The notes under the pieces were generated by a model, which made no database searches, had not been told where the DNA came from, and was given only the letters and a program-made list of their open reading frames with translations. A program made the translations under genes and the position numbers. This document shows positions 14,701 through 21,400 of a DNA stretch of 25,129 bases, in pieces; positions within the stretch are counted from its first letter, which is position 1; the number at the start of each line of letters is the position of its first letter. Source of the DNA: a virus; the IMG/VR virus record IMGVR_UViG_3300005525_000097, positions 1-25,129 of that record, one strand, 5' to 3'.

Positions 14701-16142
14701 TAAATCACCATTTGCCTGAGCATGACGTTTGAAGTATTCAGGACCATGTAAATGTAATCGATTTCGGTAGATCCGTCTCTGTACGTCACATCGAAACAAG
14801 TGTCACCCACAATACTTGCGCCTTGTGGGTATAGCATCGTACTCCAAGGCTGCATTGCTTGCTCCGCAAAGTCAAAGCAGAACCAGCGACCAGTATTATC
14901 ACGCTGCATGTAGAGCCGGTCCTTGTTGTAGCACCACTTTGTTCCGGTGCTCGTGGCATCGCCGGGAGGTGCGTAGGTAATCGTGGCCCAAGTGTTTCCG
15001 GCAATGTCGTAGCGATGCAGGTTGGTCGTGTTGCCGCCTTGGAAGCTGTAGATGTAGCGACCGTTCAGGATTGCGTTTTCGTTTGTCCAGTCGCTTGCCG
15101 AAACTGAATGAATCCAGTGTCCTGACATTCCGGCACCGGGCGCGGCAGCGCGGGCAGCAACAGGAGTTAGCGTTGACCAAGTGTTGCCAGCGATTGAATA
15201 CCGATAGAGCGTGACGGCATTATTGCCCATGAAGTAAATGAAATCATCATTTCCTTCGAGGCTATATTGCGATGTCGCGTCTGGGTTCGTTGTCCAGTTG
15301 CTCGACACGGTAGTCGCGGTCGAAGTATTGCTCGCTACCGTTCGAATCTGCCCGGCTCCGGTTCCGGCAGTGATTCGAATCTGAGAATTCGTCCACTGAT
15401 TGACCGTCCAGTTCTTGCCAGTATTGGTAAGCGTTGCCGCTGCGCCCGATGTTGCGGTACCGGTGGCAAAGGACTTGAAGCCGTTATCAATCCAAGCCGG
15501 AGTAGAAACGAGCTTTCCATCGGTTCCAATTGACGATGGAAGGCCGGTTTGACTTAGCGTTACCCAAGTGTTCGTCGCGAAGTCGTATTTGCGAAAACTG
15601 GCCGAGGCCAGTGTTCCCGCTCCAACCACGTAAAAAACAGGAGTCTTCAATCGATATTGCGACGTGTTGTCGAATGCGACTGACTCAGCCGCACCCTCAA
15701 ACGTGATGACCGCATTTGTTCCAATTGTGTTGGAGGCGATCGTCTTGAGCTTGCCCGCATTGGTGCCACCGACGAAGTACACCGAGTATCCGCGAAGGTC
15801 GCGTGCGAGAGTCTGATTCGTAGTGATGCTGGTCGTTGTCCCAGCGGTGGCCGTCAGGCTGGACGCTGCCACGGTAGTTCCGGTCGAGAACGAACCAGCA
15901 ACACCACACGCACCCGCACCAAACGTACCCGCAAGAGCGGGCGAAGGCAAGGAAATCCATGCGTCTTCGGATGGGTTGTACATCGATGCAGCCGTGTTCG
16001 ACGAGACGAGCAACTGCTGTTGCCTGTAGTGTCGAGATGAAACAATAAAATGCGCGGCTGCGGTTGCTGAAAGCGGATAGAGCGAGCAGAACTCCCACCG
16101 CTTTAGGTCAAGTGTTCTTCGGTTGCCGTTCGTTGTTGGCAT
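14700..16142 (-). CDS. Kelch-like beta-propeller tail/adsorption protein
   Basis: The 480-residue protein holds several Kelch-type blades marked by YRYSIAGNTWSTLTP, LHRYDIAGNTWATITY, FRKYDFATNTWVTLSQ and MYNPSEDAWISLP. Inserted between blades are two related segments, NAGKLKTIASNTIGTNAVIT and GAGQIRTVASNTSTATTVSS, both ending in SQYxL. Beta-propellers in phage tails usually bind host surface molecules, so an adsorption role is inferred. GAGAG lies before the ATG. Its codon choice looks less GC-rich at third positions than its neighbours by eye, which may mark transfer. Confidence 0.8.
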   Translation of the reverse strand: MPTTNGNRRTLDLKRWEFCSLYPLSATAAAHFIVSSRHYRQQQLLVSSNTAASMYNPSEDAWISLPSPALAGTFGAGACGVAGSFSTGTTVAASSLTATAGTTTSITTNQTLARDLRGYSVYFVGGTNAGKLKTIASNTIGTNAVITFEGAAESVAFDNTSQYRLKTPVFYVVGAGTLASASFRKYDFATNTWVTLSQTGLPSSIGTDGKLVSTPAWIDNGFKSFATGTATSGAAATLTNTGKNWTVNQWTNSQIRITAGTGAGQIRTVASNTSTATTVSSNWTTNPDATSQYSLEGNDDFIYFMGNNAVTLYRYSIAGNTWSTLTPVAARAAAPGAGMSGHWIHSVSASDWTNENAILNGRYIYSFQGGNTTNLHRYDIAGNTWATITYAPPGDATSTGTKWCYNKDRLYMQRDNTGRWFCFDFAEQAMQPWSTMLYPQGASIVGDTCFDVTYRDGSTEIDYIYMVLNTSNVMLRQMVI

Positions 16143-16155
16143 GTTTTTCTCTCGC

Positions 16156-16602
16156 TTATGTCACGGAAATGTTGCGTCGAAGGTTGTCGGCTTGCAATTT
16201 CATCAATACAGGAATCTGGTCTGTAGCCGAGAATCCACCGACTTGAGATTGGTTAGTCACTGTGGTGACTGTCCCCACGTTCCACGTTCCGGACTGACCA
16301 GCGTTGACGAGCAGGTTCGAAGCAAGAGGTTGCCGAACCTCCATGATGGGCCAACCAGCAGCAGACGGCAGCGCCATTCCGATCGTCCGCGTCAGCGATT
16401 GGATAGCGACTCGCATTGCTTCGATCGCTTCCATCAATTCCCCGACTCCCTGGACTGGCAATCCGTTTGATGAAGACACGTCGCCATCGTTGATGCCATC
16501 CACACCGTGGATCAACTTCACACGTTGGAACAGATTGCCGCCAATATCGTCGGCAGCGATTGTCGCTCCGGTTCCTGGCGTGTAGCCTACGTTATCTGGC
16601 AT
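16156..16602 (-). CDS. Small virion/tail protein
   Basis: The 148-residue protein begins MPDNVGYTPGTGATIAADDI and continues GGNLFQRVKLIHGVDGINDG, the start of a phage protein type often found next to tail fibres. A helical middle (ELMEAIEAMRVAIQSLTRTI, about residues 55-74) precedes a beta-rich end (SGTWNVGTVTTVTNQSQVGG). Nine bases separate it from the fibre gene upstream, with AGGA before the ATG. I cannot name its function. Confidence 0.78.
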   Translation of the reverse strand: MPDNVGYTPGTGATIAADDIGGNLFQRVKLIHGVDGINDGDVSSSNGLPVQGVGELMEAIEAMRVAIQSLTRTIGMALPSAAGWPIMEVRQPLASNLLVNAGQSGTWNVGTVTTVTNQSQVGGFSATDQIPVLMKLQADNLRRNISVT

Positions 16603-16611
16603 ATTTGAGTC

Positions 16612-17583
16612 CTAAGTGTATTGCAAATAAATGTCGCCATCGGCCCCGCCGCTCGGCGAAGCGGTACCCGATGTGATTGCCTTTTGACCGCCGATTAAGC
16701 TTCGAACCGCCGGGCCATCAGCTTGAATCAAAACCGACCGACCAAAAGCCGTGGTAGAAAGATCCGCGATTGCCGTTAGATCCGAGTCCAACGGTTGAGC
16801 ATCGGAAATGCCATAGCCCGAGAGTGTGGTTGGCTTGCTGGCCAGGGCCGCAAAAGTCCCATCGAAAGACGAAGTCCCCGCGCCAATCAAAGTGCGAATT
16901 GCTAAGCCATCGGCCTGGGTCAAAACCGACCGACCAAAAGCCGTGGTAGAAAGAGCCGCGATTTCCGTTAGATCCGAGTCCAACGGTTGAGCATCGGAAA
17001 TGCCATAGCCCGAGAGTGTGGTAGGCTTGCTAGACAAAGCCGCAAAAGTCCCATCGAACGAACTCGTTCCCGCACCAATCAAGGTTCGAATCGCCGGGCC
17101 GTCGGCCTGGGTCAAAACCGACCGACCAAAAGCCGTGGTAGAAAGAGCCGCGATTGCCGTTAGATCCGAGTCCAATGGTTGAGCATCGGAAATGCCATAG
17201 CCCGATAGTGTGGTTGGCTTGCCCGTGGTAATTTCAGACCAAGAATGAACGTGCGCAGACGGTTCAAACGTCGACGGCACTCCGGTAAGCTTAGACCACG
17301 CCAAAGAAGTGATCCAAGCCGGATTAGAATAACTGCCAGATGTCGAAACAGAATCAAGAGTCGCATTGACCCAGTTGGTACCATCGAAACGCAAAAGCTG
17401 GCCGGTGGACGGCGAAGTGATCACCACGTCCGTAAGCCCGTCCAAGTTTGTCGCGCCACCACCACCGCCGCCGCCGCCGCTAACAATCGGACCCGCCACA
17501 ACGTCAATCGAAAGGGCCGATGGTGGGGCGACGTCAACGGAAATTGTTGGTGGTGGGTAGACGTTGACCGAAAATTGGCTCAT
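16612..17583 (-). CDS. Tail fibre protein with GYGI repeats
   Basis: A 323-residue fibre. The N-terminus (FSVNVYPPPTISVDVAPPSA) has a repeated VDV pattern, then a GGGGGGGG run and the NLDGLTDVVITSPSTGQLLR block common in fibre proteins. Three copies of a 64-residue repeat follow, containing KPTTLSGYGISDAQPLDSDL and TTAFGRSVLTQADG. The end, AITSGTASPSGGADGDIYLQ, is typical of fibre C-termini. The start overlaps the previous stop as ATGA. No receptor-binding domain is visible, so it may attach another tip protein. Confidence 0.88.
   Translation of the reverse strand: MSQFSVNVYPPPTISVDVAPPSALSIDVVAGPIVSGGGGGGGGATNLDGLTDVVITSPSTGQLLRFDGTNWVNATLDSVSTSGSYSNPAWITSLAWSKLTGVPSTFEPSAHVHSWSEITTGKPTTLSGYGISDAQPLDSDLTAIAALSTTAFGRSVLTQADGPAIRTLIGAGTSSFDGTFAALSSKPTTLSGYGISDAQPLDSDLTEIAALSTTAFGRSVLTQADGLAIRTLIGAGTSSFDGTFAALASKPTTLSGYGISDAQPLDSDLTAIADLSTTAFGRSVLIQADGPAVRSLIGGQKAITSGTASPSGGADGDIYLQYT
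16680..17225 (-). repeat. Three in-frame 192-bp repeats in the fibre gene
   Basis: The block ACCAAAAGCCGTGGTAGAAA starts at 16741, 16933 and 17125, exactly 192 bp apart (64 codons). The copies are nearly identical at DNA level, pointing to recent duplication or gene conversion. The third copy runs into the non-repeat part near 17225. Confidence 0.93.
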
Positions 17584-17954
17584 CGAGTCACCTCGGACGA
17601 AACTTCAACGATGCCTTCGAGAATCCGTTCCTTACTCCCGCCCGGCTTTATCCAATCGATGTCGTAGACGTATTGGCTATCGCTGTCCGAAGGCCTCGGG
17701 CCTGCCGGTATGGCCGCCGTGACCGTGTTGGCAAGTGAGAACGTCACTTTGTTGGTCGTGGTGTTGACCGCCACAACAAACGAGCAAACAACTGTCGGTG
17801 AATCCTTTGTTTTTCGGACTTGACCTTGGAAACTGCTCCCGGTCAAACTGACCACGGCCCCAACGGAATCTTTCAGGTCCATTTCAAACGAAAAATCGGA
17901 GCCCTGGTTTATGGCTAGCTTGGCGTTCGCTGCGCGGGATCCAATCGTTGGCAT
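17580..17954 (-). CDS. Small baseplate/fibre-associated protein
   Basis: This 124-residue protein begins MPTIGSRAANAKLAINQGSD and has the layout of a common phage tail protein: INQGSDFSFEMDL, VVSLTGSSFQGQVRK, YVYDIDWIKPGGSKERILEG and the ending VEVSSEVTR. Family members are beta-sandwich proteins near fibres or baseplates. The stop overlaps the fibre start as ATGA, and the ATG directly follows the stop of the gene at 17955, so it is translated as part of the same run. Confidence 0.82.
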   Translation of the reverse strand: MPTIGSRAANAKLAINQGSDFSFEMDLKDSVGAVVSLTGSSFQGQVRKTKDSPTVVCSFVVAVNTTTNKVTFSLANTVTAAIPAGPRPSDSDSQYVYDIDWIKPGGSKERILEGIVEVSSEVTR

Positions 17955-18269
17955 TTATTGAACCTCTTTCCTGATTTCACACCTACTTTGCCTGACGTCT
18001 TCCACCCCCTGATGAAGTCGATCCATATCGGATCGAATACCAGTGATGTCGTCCGCAATCTTGTCCAGTGCGTTGGCTGTGTTGTCGAGCGCCTTGGCCG
18101 TCGACGTCATGTACTCGCTCATGGTCACAATATGAGCCGTGGCCGCGTTTTTAAGTGGGATGATGACATGTTCAAAAAGGACGTTGCAAATCCGCCATCC
18201 GGCTATGCCAATTGCAATCAAAGCGACCACGGCTAGGCCCTGGTTCACCCATCGCATTGCTTCATCCAT
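17955..18269 (-). CDS. Small membrane-anchored coiled-coil protein
   Basis: The 104-residue protein has one N-terminal membrane segment, GLAVVALIAIGIAGW (about residues 11-25), and a long helical part: TAKALDNTANALDKIADDIT with heptad spacing (about 56-75), then RSDMDRLHQGVEDVRQSRCE. It resembles spanin or holin accessory proteins in shape only. GGAAG in the GGGTGGCAC-type leader lies before the ATG. It ends the membrane-protein block and joins directly to tail genes. Confidence 0.78.
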   Translation of the reverse strand: MDEAMRWVNQGLAVVALIAIGIAGWRICNVLFEHVIIPLKNAATAHIVTMSEYMTSTAKALDNTANALDKIADDITGIRSDMDRLHQGVEDVRQSRCEIRKEVQ

Positions 18270-18282
18270 GTTCGATCTGCTT

Positions 18283-18298
18283 CCAGTGCCACCCAGAA
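18283..18298 (-). promoter_or_regulatory. GGGTGGCAC leader element before the gene at 17955
   Basis: On the minus strand it reads TTCTGGGTGGCACTGG, followed by a GGAAG Shine-Dalgarno site 10 bases before the ATG at 18269. It shares the GGGTGGCAC core with the leaders of the decoration and capsid genes. It occupies most of the 39-bp gap after the stop of the CGPC protein gene. Confidence 0.45.
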
Positions 18299-18308
18299 GC
18301 GAAAATGC

Positions 18309-18800
18309 CTACAAGCCCCCGGCGGCCTTGTAGACTTCAAAGTCCAACCTTGTTTGGAAGTCAAGCCATTTCTTACCGTCCCACACTTTCCAATATGGTG
18401 TGGGTTGGCTTGTTTGACTGATTTCCTTTTTTACTTGCCAACCCGCCCGAATCCACTCGGGAGCGCTGTCCCTCCACCATTGTTCGCAGGGACCGCACCC
18501 TTCAAGCGAAAATAGAATCACCGTTGGTTTCATGCTCGTAGTTATTGTTTCGCTTCCTGCTTTCAATTCGGGGCTACCGACCGGATCTTTGATCCTGTTG
18601 ATAAGCCTTTCCAACGTCGAAAACTTTCGGTCGTGCTGGCCAAGAATCTCGTCGGCTTGCTGTAAGTATCTTTCAACTCTTGTGAATTTCTCTTCGATGA
18701 ATTTCCAAGCTTGGTAGCCCTTCCAACCGACAAAAAGGACAAGTGCCAAAGTCAGAAACATAACCAACGATCGGACAATGGACGCAATGGATTCAATCAT
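18309..18800 (-). CDS. Membrane-anchored thioredoxin-like protein with CGPC motif
   Basis: The 163-residue protein has an N-terminal membrane segment, LVMFLTLALVLFVGW (about 12-26), a helical linker with heptads (FIEEKFTRVERYLQQADEIL, 34-53) and a C-terminal domain starting TVILFSLEGCGPCEQWWRD. The CGPC motif (C102-C105) after a beta strand is the thioredoxin active site; a TPYWKVWDGKKW segment near 140 would hold the cis-proline region. A disulfide-reducing or -exchanging role is inferred. It is coupled to the two-span membrane gene by ATGA. The domain is short for thioredoxin, about 75 residues. Confidence 0.82.
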   Translation of the reverse strand: MIESIASIVRSLVMFLTLALVLFVGWKGYQAWKFIEEKFTRVERYLQQADEILGQHDRKFSTLERLINRIKDPVGSPELKAGSETITTSMKPTVILFSLEGCGPCEQWWRDSAPEWIRAGWQVKKEISQTSQPTPYWKVWDGKKWLDFQTRLDFEVYKAAGGL

Positions 18801-18994
18801 GGTTCCCTCTTGCTGTAAATCACGCCATCAATCACAAACATGGCCGCAAAAATAACGGCCATGGTTCCGATGGCCTTTCCTACAGTCCCAGGGCCCGCGT
18901 ACCCCCAAATCCCAGCAATCCCCATAGCCATGCTGGCCAATGTCAATACCGCCAGCACAAGCTTTACATGCTTTGACAGAACGGGCTCGATCAT
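18797..18994 (-). CDS. Two-span small membrane protein, holin-like
   Basis: A 65-residue protein with two membrane segments, VKLVLAVLTLASMAMGIAG (about 10-28) and IGTMAVIFAAMFVIDGVIY (about 42-60), short charged ends and a GYAGPG turn. Size and layout fit a class II holin, which opens the inner membrane for the lysin, but many small phage membrane proteins look like this. It lies directly after the papain-like peptidase, coupled through ATGA, and before the CGPC protein. Confidence 0.75.
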   Translation of the reverse strand: MIEPVLSKHVKLVLAVLTLASMAMGIAGIWGYAGPGTVGKAIGTMAVIFAAMFVIDGVIYSKREP

Positions 18995-19851
18995 GTTTGC
19001 AACTCCGGTGGATTGTCACCCTCTGGGTCATCGATCGAACCGCGAACTAGGTAGAAAGCGTGATACCGTGAAGTGGTTCGCAAGTGACGGTTCCAGGAAA
19101 CCCAACCCCGCCCATCGTCGCCATACCTACGGCCCCAACTGTTGACCATATCAAACTGCCATTCGCCATTATGGAATCGAATATCATCGACCCCCACCGC
19201 ATGGTTTCCCGGTCCATCTGTTCGACCTACAACACCATCAGCGTCGATGGATTCAAACCCGCGTGCGACGTGAACCGCAATCACGCCCAAGAACCCCGCA
19301 CAAAGGCCGCTAGCCAACTCGTCTTCGGTGTCCACTCGATAGCACTCAAGGGCCTTGAACCGTGCCATGGCCGCCTTGGCTTCGCTGGAAATGCGGTTCC
19401 ATAGATACTCTTCATGAGGGACCAAGGCTTCGGGCGGAACTCCGGCTTCCGTCATGGCCTTCATGCCTCTATCAAGCATCGATCCGCCATCCCTCCCGCC
19501 GTTGATCTGCGCGTAAAGGCCTTCCCCTGAAAGCCTCACCCGCTTTCGGCCCGCCTTCACTCTGGCCTTTTCCAACGTGTGGGCCCCGGCGTAACCGTTG
19601 CAAGAACCTCGGCCACCTTGGTTCCTGATGTAGTCCGCCGCCGGGAAAAGGATCCTTGCCGGTGTCCTCGGCTTGTGGTTCAGAATCCCAAGCCGCTCGT
19701 CCTTGGTGAACATTTTGGCCATTGGCGCATCAGCGTAGGCCGAGAACGTCTCGGGACGAAATTCGGGGACCAAGCACCCTAATTGGATCGGGGTGCCTTG
19801 CCAATCGAAGTACTCTCGTCCCTCGCTATCTTTGGAAATCCCCGCACTCAT
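18991..19851 (-). CDS. Papain-like (C1-type) cysteine peptidase
   Basis: The 286-residue protein has the full papain active site in the correct order: Gln78 and Cys84 in NQGGRGSCNGYAGA, His217 in GPGNHAVGVDD and Asn237 in VNSWGRRYGDDGRGW. The NSWG and GxGW spacing is classical. It is about family length without a long propeptide; the N-terminal 70 residues may act as one. No signal peptide is visible. It cleaves protein substrates; a role in lysis or envelope breakdown is inferred from the flanking small membrane genes and the lack of any recognisable lysozyme or amidase in the window. It is coupled by ATGA on both sides. Confidence 0.9.
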   Translation of the reverse strand: MSAGISKDSEGREYFDWQGTPIQLGCLVPEFRPETFSAYADAPMAKMFTKDERLGILNHKPRTPARILFPAADYIRNQGGRGSCNGYAGAHTLEKARVKAGRKRVRLSGEGLYAQINGGRDGGSMLDRGMKAMTEAGVPPEALVPHEEYLWNRISSEAKAAMARFKALECYRVDTEDELASGLCAGFLGVIAVHVARGFESIDADGVVGRTDGPGNHAVGVDDIRFHNGEWQFDMVNSWGRRYGDDGRGWVSWNRHLRTTSRYHAFYLVRGSIDDPEGDNPPELQT

Positions 19852-20240
19852 CGACCCGTAGCCTCCCTGACGATCGCATCAATCCCCTCGGTGGTCGCTG
19901 GAATCGGCTTGGCCGCTAGTAGCTTTCCCTCGGGATCCGCTATCACAAGAGCCGGGATCCCCGCTTCCCTGGCTGGCTTGGCGTAGCTTGCTGCGTCTGG
20001 AGCGTCGACGTCATAAAACCGCCACTTGAGCCCCCGCGATTCCAGCCCTCGCCAATAGTCTGCTTCGCTTTGTACTCTTGCCACCGCTGGGGACCGCTCG
20101 GCGGTTTCTTCGACGACAACCACCCAAGCCCCTTCAATGTTGACGGGTGGGTTGACCATCGGGACGGATCCAACCCATGGCGCGACCATTAGCACAAGGC
20201 CGCCGATCACCATGAGCATTGCCGGGGCCGCTTTGGTCAT
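19848..20240 (-). CDS. Membrane-anchored thioredoxin-fold protein without cysteines
   Basis: The 130-residue protein begins MTKAAPAMLMVIGGLVLMVA, a membrane anchor or signal segment (about 5-24). The rest has a thioredoxin-fold pattern: AWVVVVEET, WRFYDVDAPDAASYAKPARE and GIPALVIADPEGKLLAAKPI, with the proline before the fourth strand where thioredoxins have cis-Pro. It has no cysteine, so it cannot do redox chemistry and may bind a partner. The start at 20240 overlaps the previous stop as ATGA; ATG at 20255 with AAGGA upstream is an alternative adding five residues. Confidence 0.75.
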   Translation of the reverse strand: MTKAAPAMLMVIGGLVLMVAPWVGSVPMVNPPVNIEGAWVVVVEETAERSPAVARVQSEADYWRGLESRGLKWRFYDVDAPDAASYAKPAREAGIPALVIADPEGKLLAAKPIPATTEGIDAIVREATGR

Positions 20241-20569
20241 GAAGGCTTTGGCCATGAGGGGTTTGTATCCTTGCTGGCAAAGACCGCTTGGACAAGCTGC
20301 CTAACCGCCGCCTTGCCCTCCTCTGAGCCGATCGACTCAAAGTAGGCCATCAGGGCTTCGGATTGGGAAAGCGCTTCCATGCGCGTTTGAGATGCCTTTT
20401 GGGCGATGTTGACATTCTGCAAAATTTTCGACAAGTCGCCCGGTGTCAGAGCGTCAACGAGTCGGATGGCTTGTTGTCCTTGGGGCTTTGCCAACCAAGT
20501 CATGGCCGCCCAAAAGAGACCAACCAAAAAAATCAAACCGCCGATGGCTGAAAGTATGGCTTGGATCAT
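20237..20569 (-). CDS. Single-span small membrane protein
   Basis: A 110-residue protein beginning MIQAILSAIGGLIFLVGLFW, an N-terminal membrane segment (about 4-24), and then a soluble helical part (TPGDLSKILQNVNIAQKASQ, EGKAAVRQLVQAVFASKD). No family was recognised. The start at 20569 overlaps the stop of the HTH protein gene as ATGA; a longer reading from 20707 would overlap that gene by more than 140 bp and is rejected. It is the second gene in the membrane/peptidase block. Confidence 0.75.
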   Translation of the reverse strand: MIQAILSAIGGLIFLVGLFWAAMTWLAKPQGQQAIRLVDALTPGDLSKILQNVNIAQKASQTRMEALSQSEALMAYFESIGSEEGKAAVRQLVQAVFASKDTNPSWPKPS

Positions 20570-21174
20570 TCGTCGTTTTCGATTCCGTTTAGGGTCCCTA
20601 GAACTTCGGAAAACACTTCCTCGAATGCACTCGGGAAGATCGGGTCCGTGATCGATGAAGGTGCGTTCGTTCCGCTGGCCACCCACCAAGCGAACAAGAT
20701 CAAGCACAACCGGACCAAGAGGGCAACCATCACGGGGGACAACCCTTTGACCCGTTCATCCTCACGAACAAGGTGTTCGAAAAGTTCGACGCTGGGGGCC
20801 GACCGCTCAAAAGCGCTGACCGAAATTTGGAAAATCGTTTCGCGATCTGGAAACATGCGTCCATCCTGCAAAGTGCGCGCGAGGGGTAACCGGTCGAGAC
20901 TGCCCCATCTTTGACTTCCAAGCCCCCCATTGCAAGCTTCTCCAGCCAGGGGGCCCCTTGTGTCCCTCTCCAAGCCGTGATCGAGTTCTTGGCGGGTTTT
21001 GACCCAGGCTTCGATCTGGTCCCAGGTCCAGTACGCCCGCCGCCCCATCGTCTTTCGCGGCTCGGGAAGTTTCCCGGCCCGCTTGTACCGCTTGAGGGTC
21101 CGGGTTGAGAGCTTCACCGCTCGGGCAAACTGCTTCATGTCCACCAACTCCAATTCGACCCGTTCCGCATCCAT
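20566..21174 (-). CDS. MerR-type HTH protein with a C-terminal membrane segment
   Basis: The 202-residue protein has an N-terminal helix-turn-helix, MKQFARAVKLSTRTLKRYKR (about 13-32), then AGKLPEPRKTMGRRAYWTWD and QIEAWVKTRQ as in MerR/HTH_17 domains. The middle is unassigned. Near the C-terminus lies a strongly hydrophobic stretch, VMVALLVRLCLILFAWWVAS (about 148-167), long enough to span the membrane. AGGAG eight bases before ATG at 21174 decides the start; an upstream ATG at 21207 has none. It could be a membrane-tethered regulator of the downstream block, acting at the repeats in its own leader; that is an inference. Confidence 0.8.
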   Translation of the reverse strand: MDAERVELELVDMKQFARAVKLSTRTLKRYKRAGKLPEPRKTMGRRAYWTWDQIEAWVKTRQELDHGLERDTRGPLAGEACNGGLGSQRWGSLDRLPLARTLQDGRMFPDRETIFQISVSAFERSAPSVELFEHLVREDERVKGLSPVMVALLVRLCLILFAWWVASGTNAPSSITDPIFPSAFEEVFSEVLGTLNGIENDE

Positions 21175-21244
21175 CCCGATTTCTCCTTTTGGGGCTTTTT
21201 CCAACATTGCCGTTTTGTAATTTTCCCTTTGGACTCTAGTGGCC

Positions 21245-21293
21245 GTGGGTGTAGGGGAGGGAGCCTAAGCGGACTCCCCGTAACCCCACCCAC
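21245..21293. other. GC-rich stem-loop in the leader of the HTH gene
   Basis: On the plus strand the outer arms are GTGGGTG (21245-21251) and CACCCAC (21287-21293). The inner arms are GGGGAG near 21254 and CTCCCC at 21274-21279, around a loop with TAAGC. There is no following T run on either strand, so it is not a classical terminator. In the minus-strand transcript it would lie about 70-120 bases before the HTH gene start and could act as a leader structure or attenuator. Confidence 0.5.
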
Positions 21294-21330
21294 GTAAGTC
21301 CACCGGGGCCGATTCGGACCACTTGTTTTC

Positions 21331-21400
21331 GACCTGTTCCCGACCTGTTCCCAGATCACCAAACCCCGTAGGGGTGGGAACAGGTTTTTGGGAACAGGTC
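21331..21400. repeat. Paired direct and inverted 11-bp repeats (operator, origin or terminator candidate)
   Basis: GACCTGTTCCC occurs twice in direct tandem (21331-21341, 21342-21352). Its inverted form follows twice: GGGAACAGGTT (21376-21386, one mismatch) and GGGAACAGGTC (21390-21400). Between the pairs lies ACCCCGTAGGGGT (21363-21375), itself a small hairpin. The outermost right copy overlaps the stop of the primase-helicase gene. The 11-bp phasing suits protein binding on one DNA face; position beside replication genes and the HTH gene suits an origin, an operator or a termination structure. Confidence 0.8.

Noticed and set aside
18991-19851. Papain-like gene as a broken host gene carried by chance
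   Set aside because: All four active-site residues are intact in the right context, and the gene is coupled by ATGA on both sides, so it belongs to the phage operon.
21135-21362. Possible small minus-strand gene over the spacer before the HTH gene
   Set aside because: It overlaps the HTH gene start, has no ribosome binding site and a Pro/Arg-rich translation without family features. The region is better explained by repeats and stem-loops.
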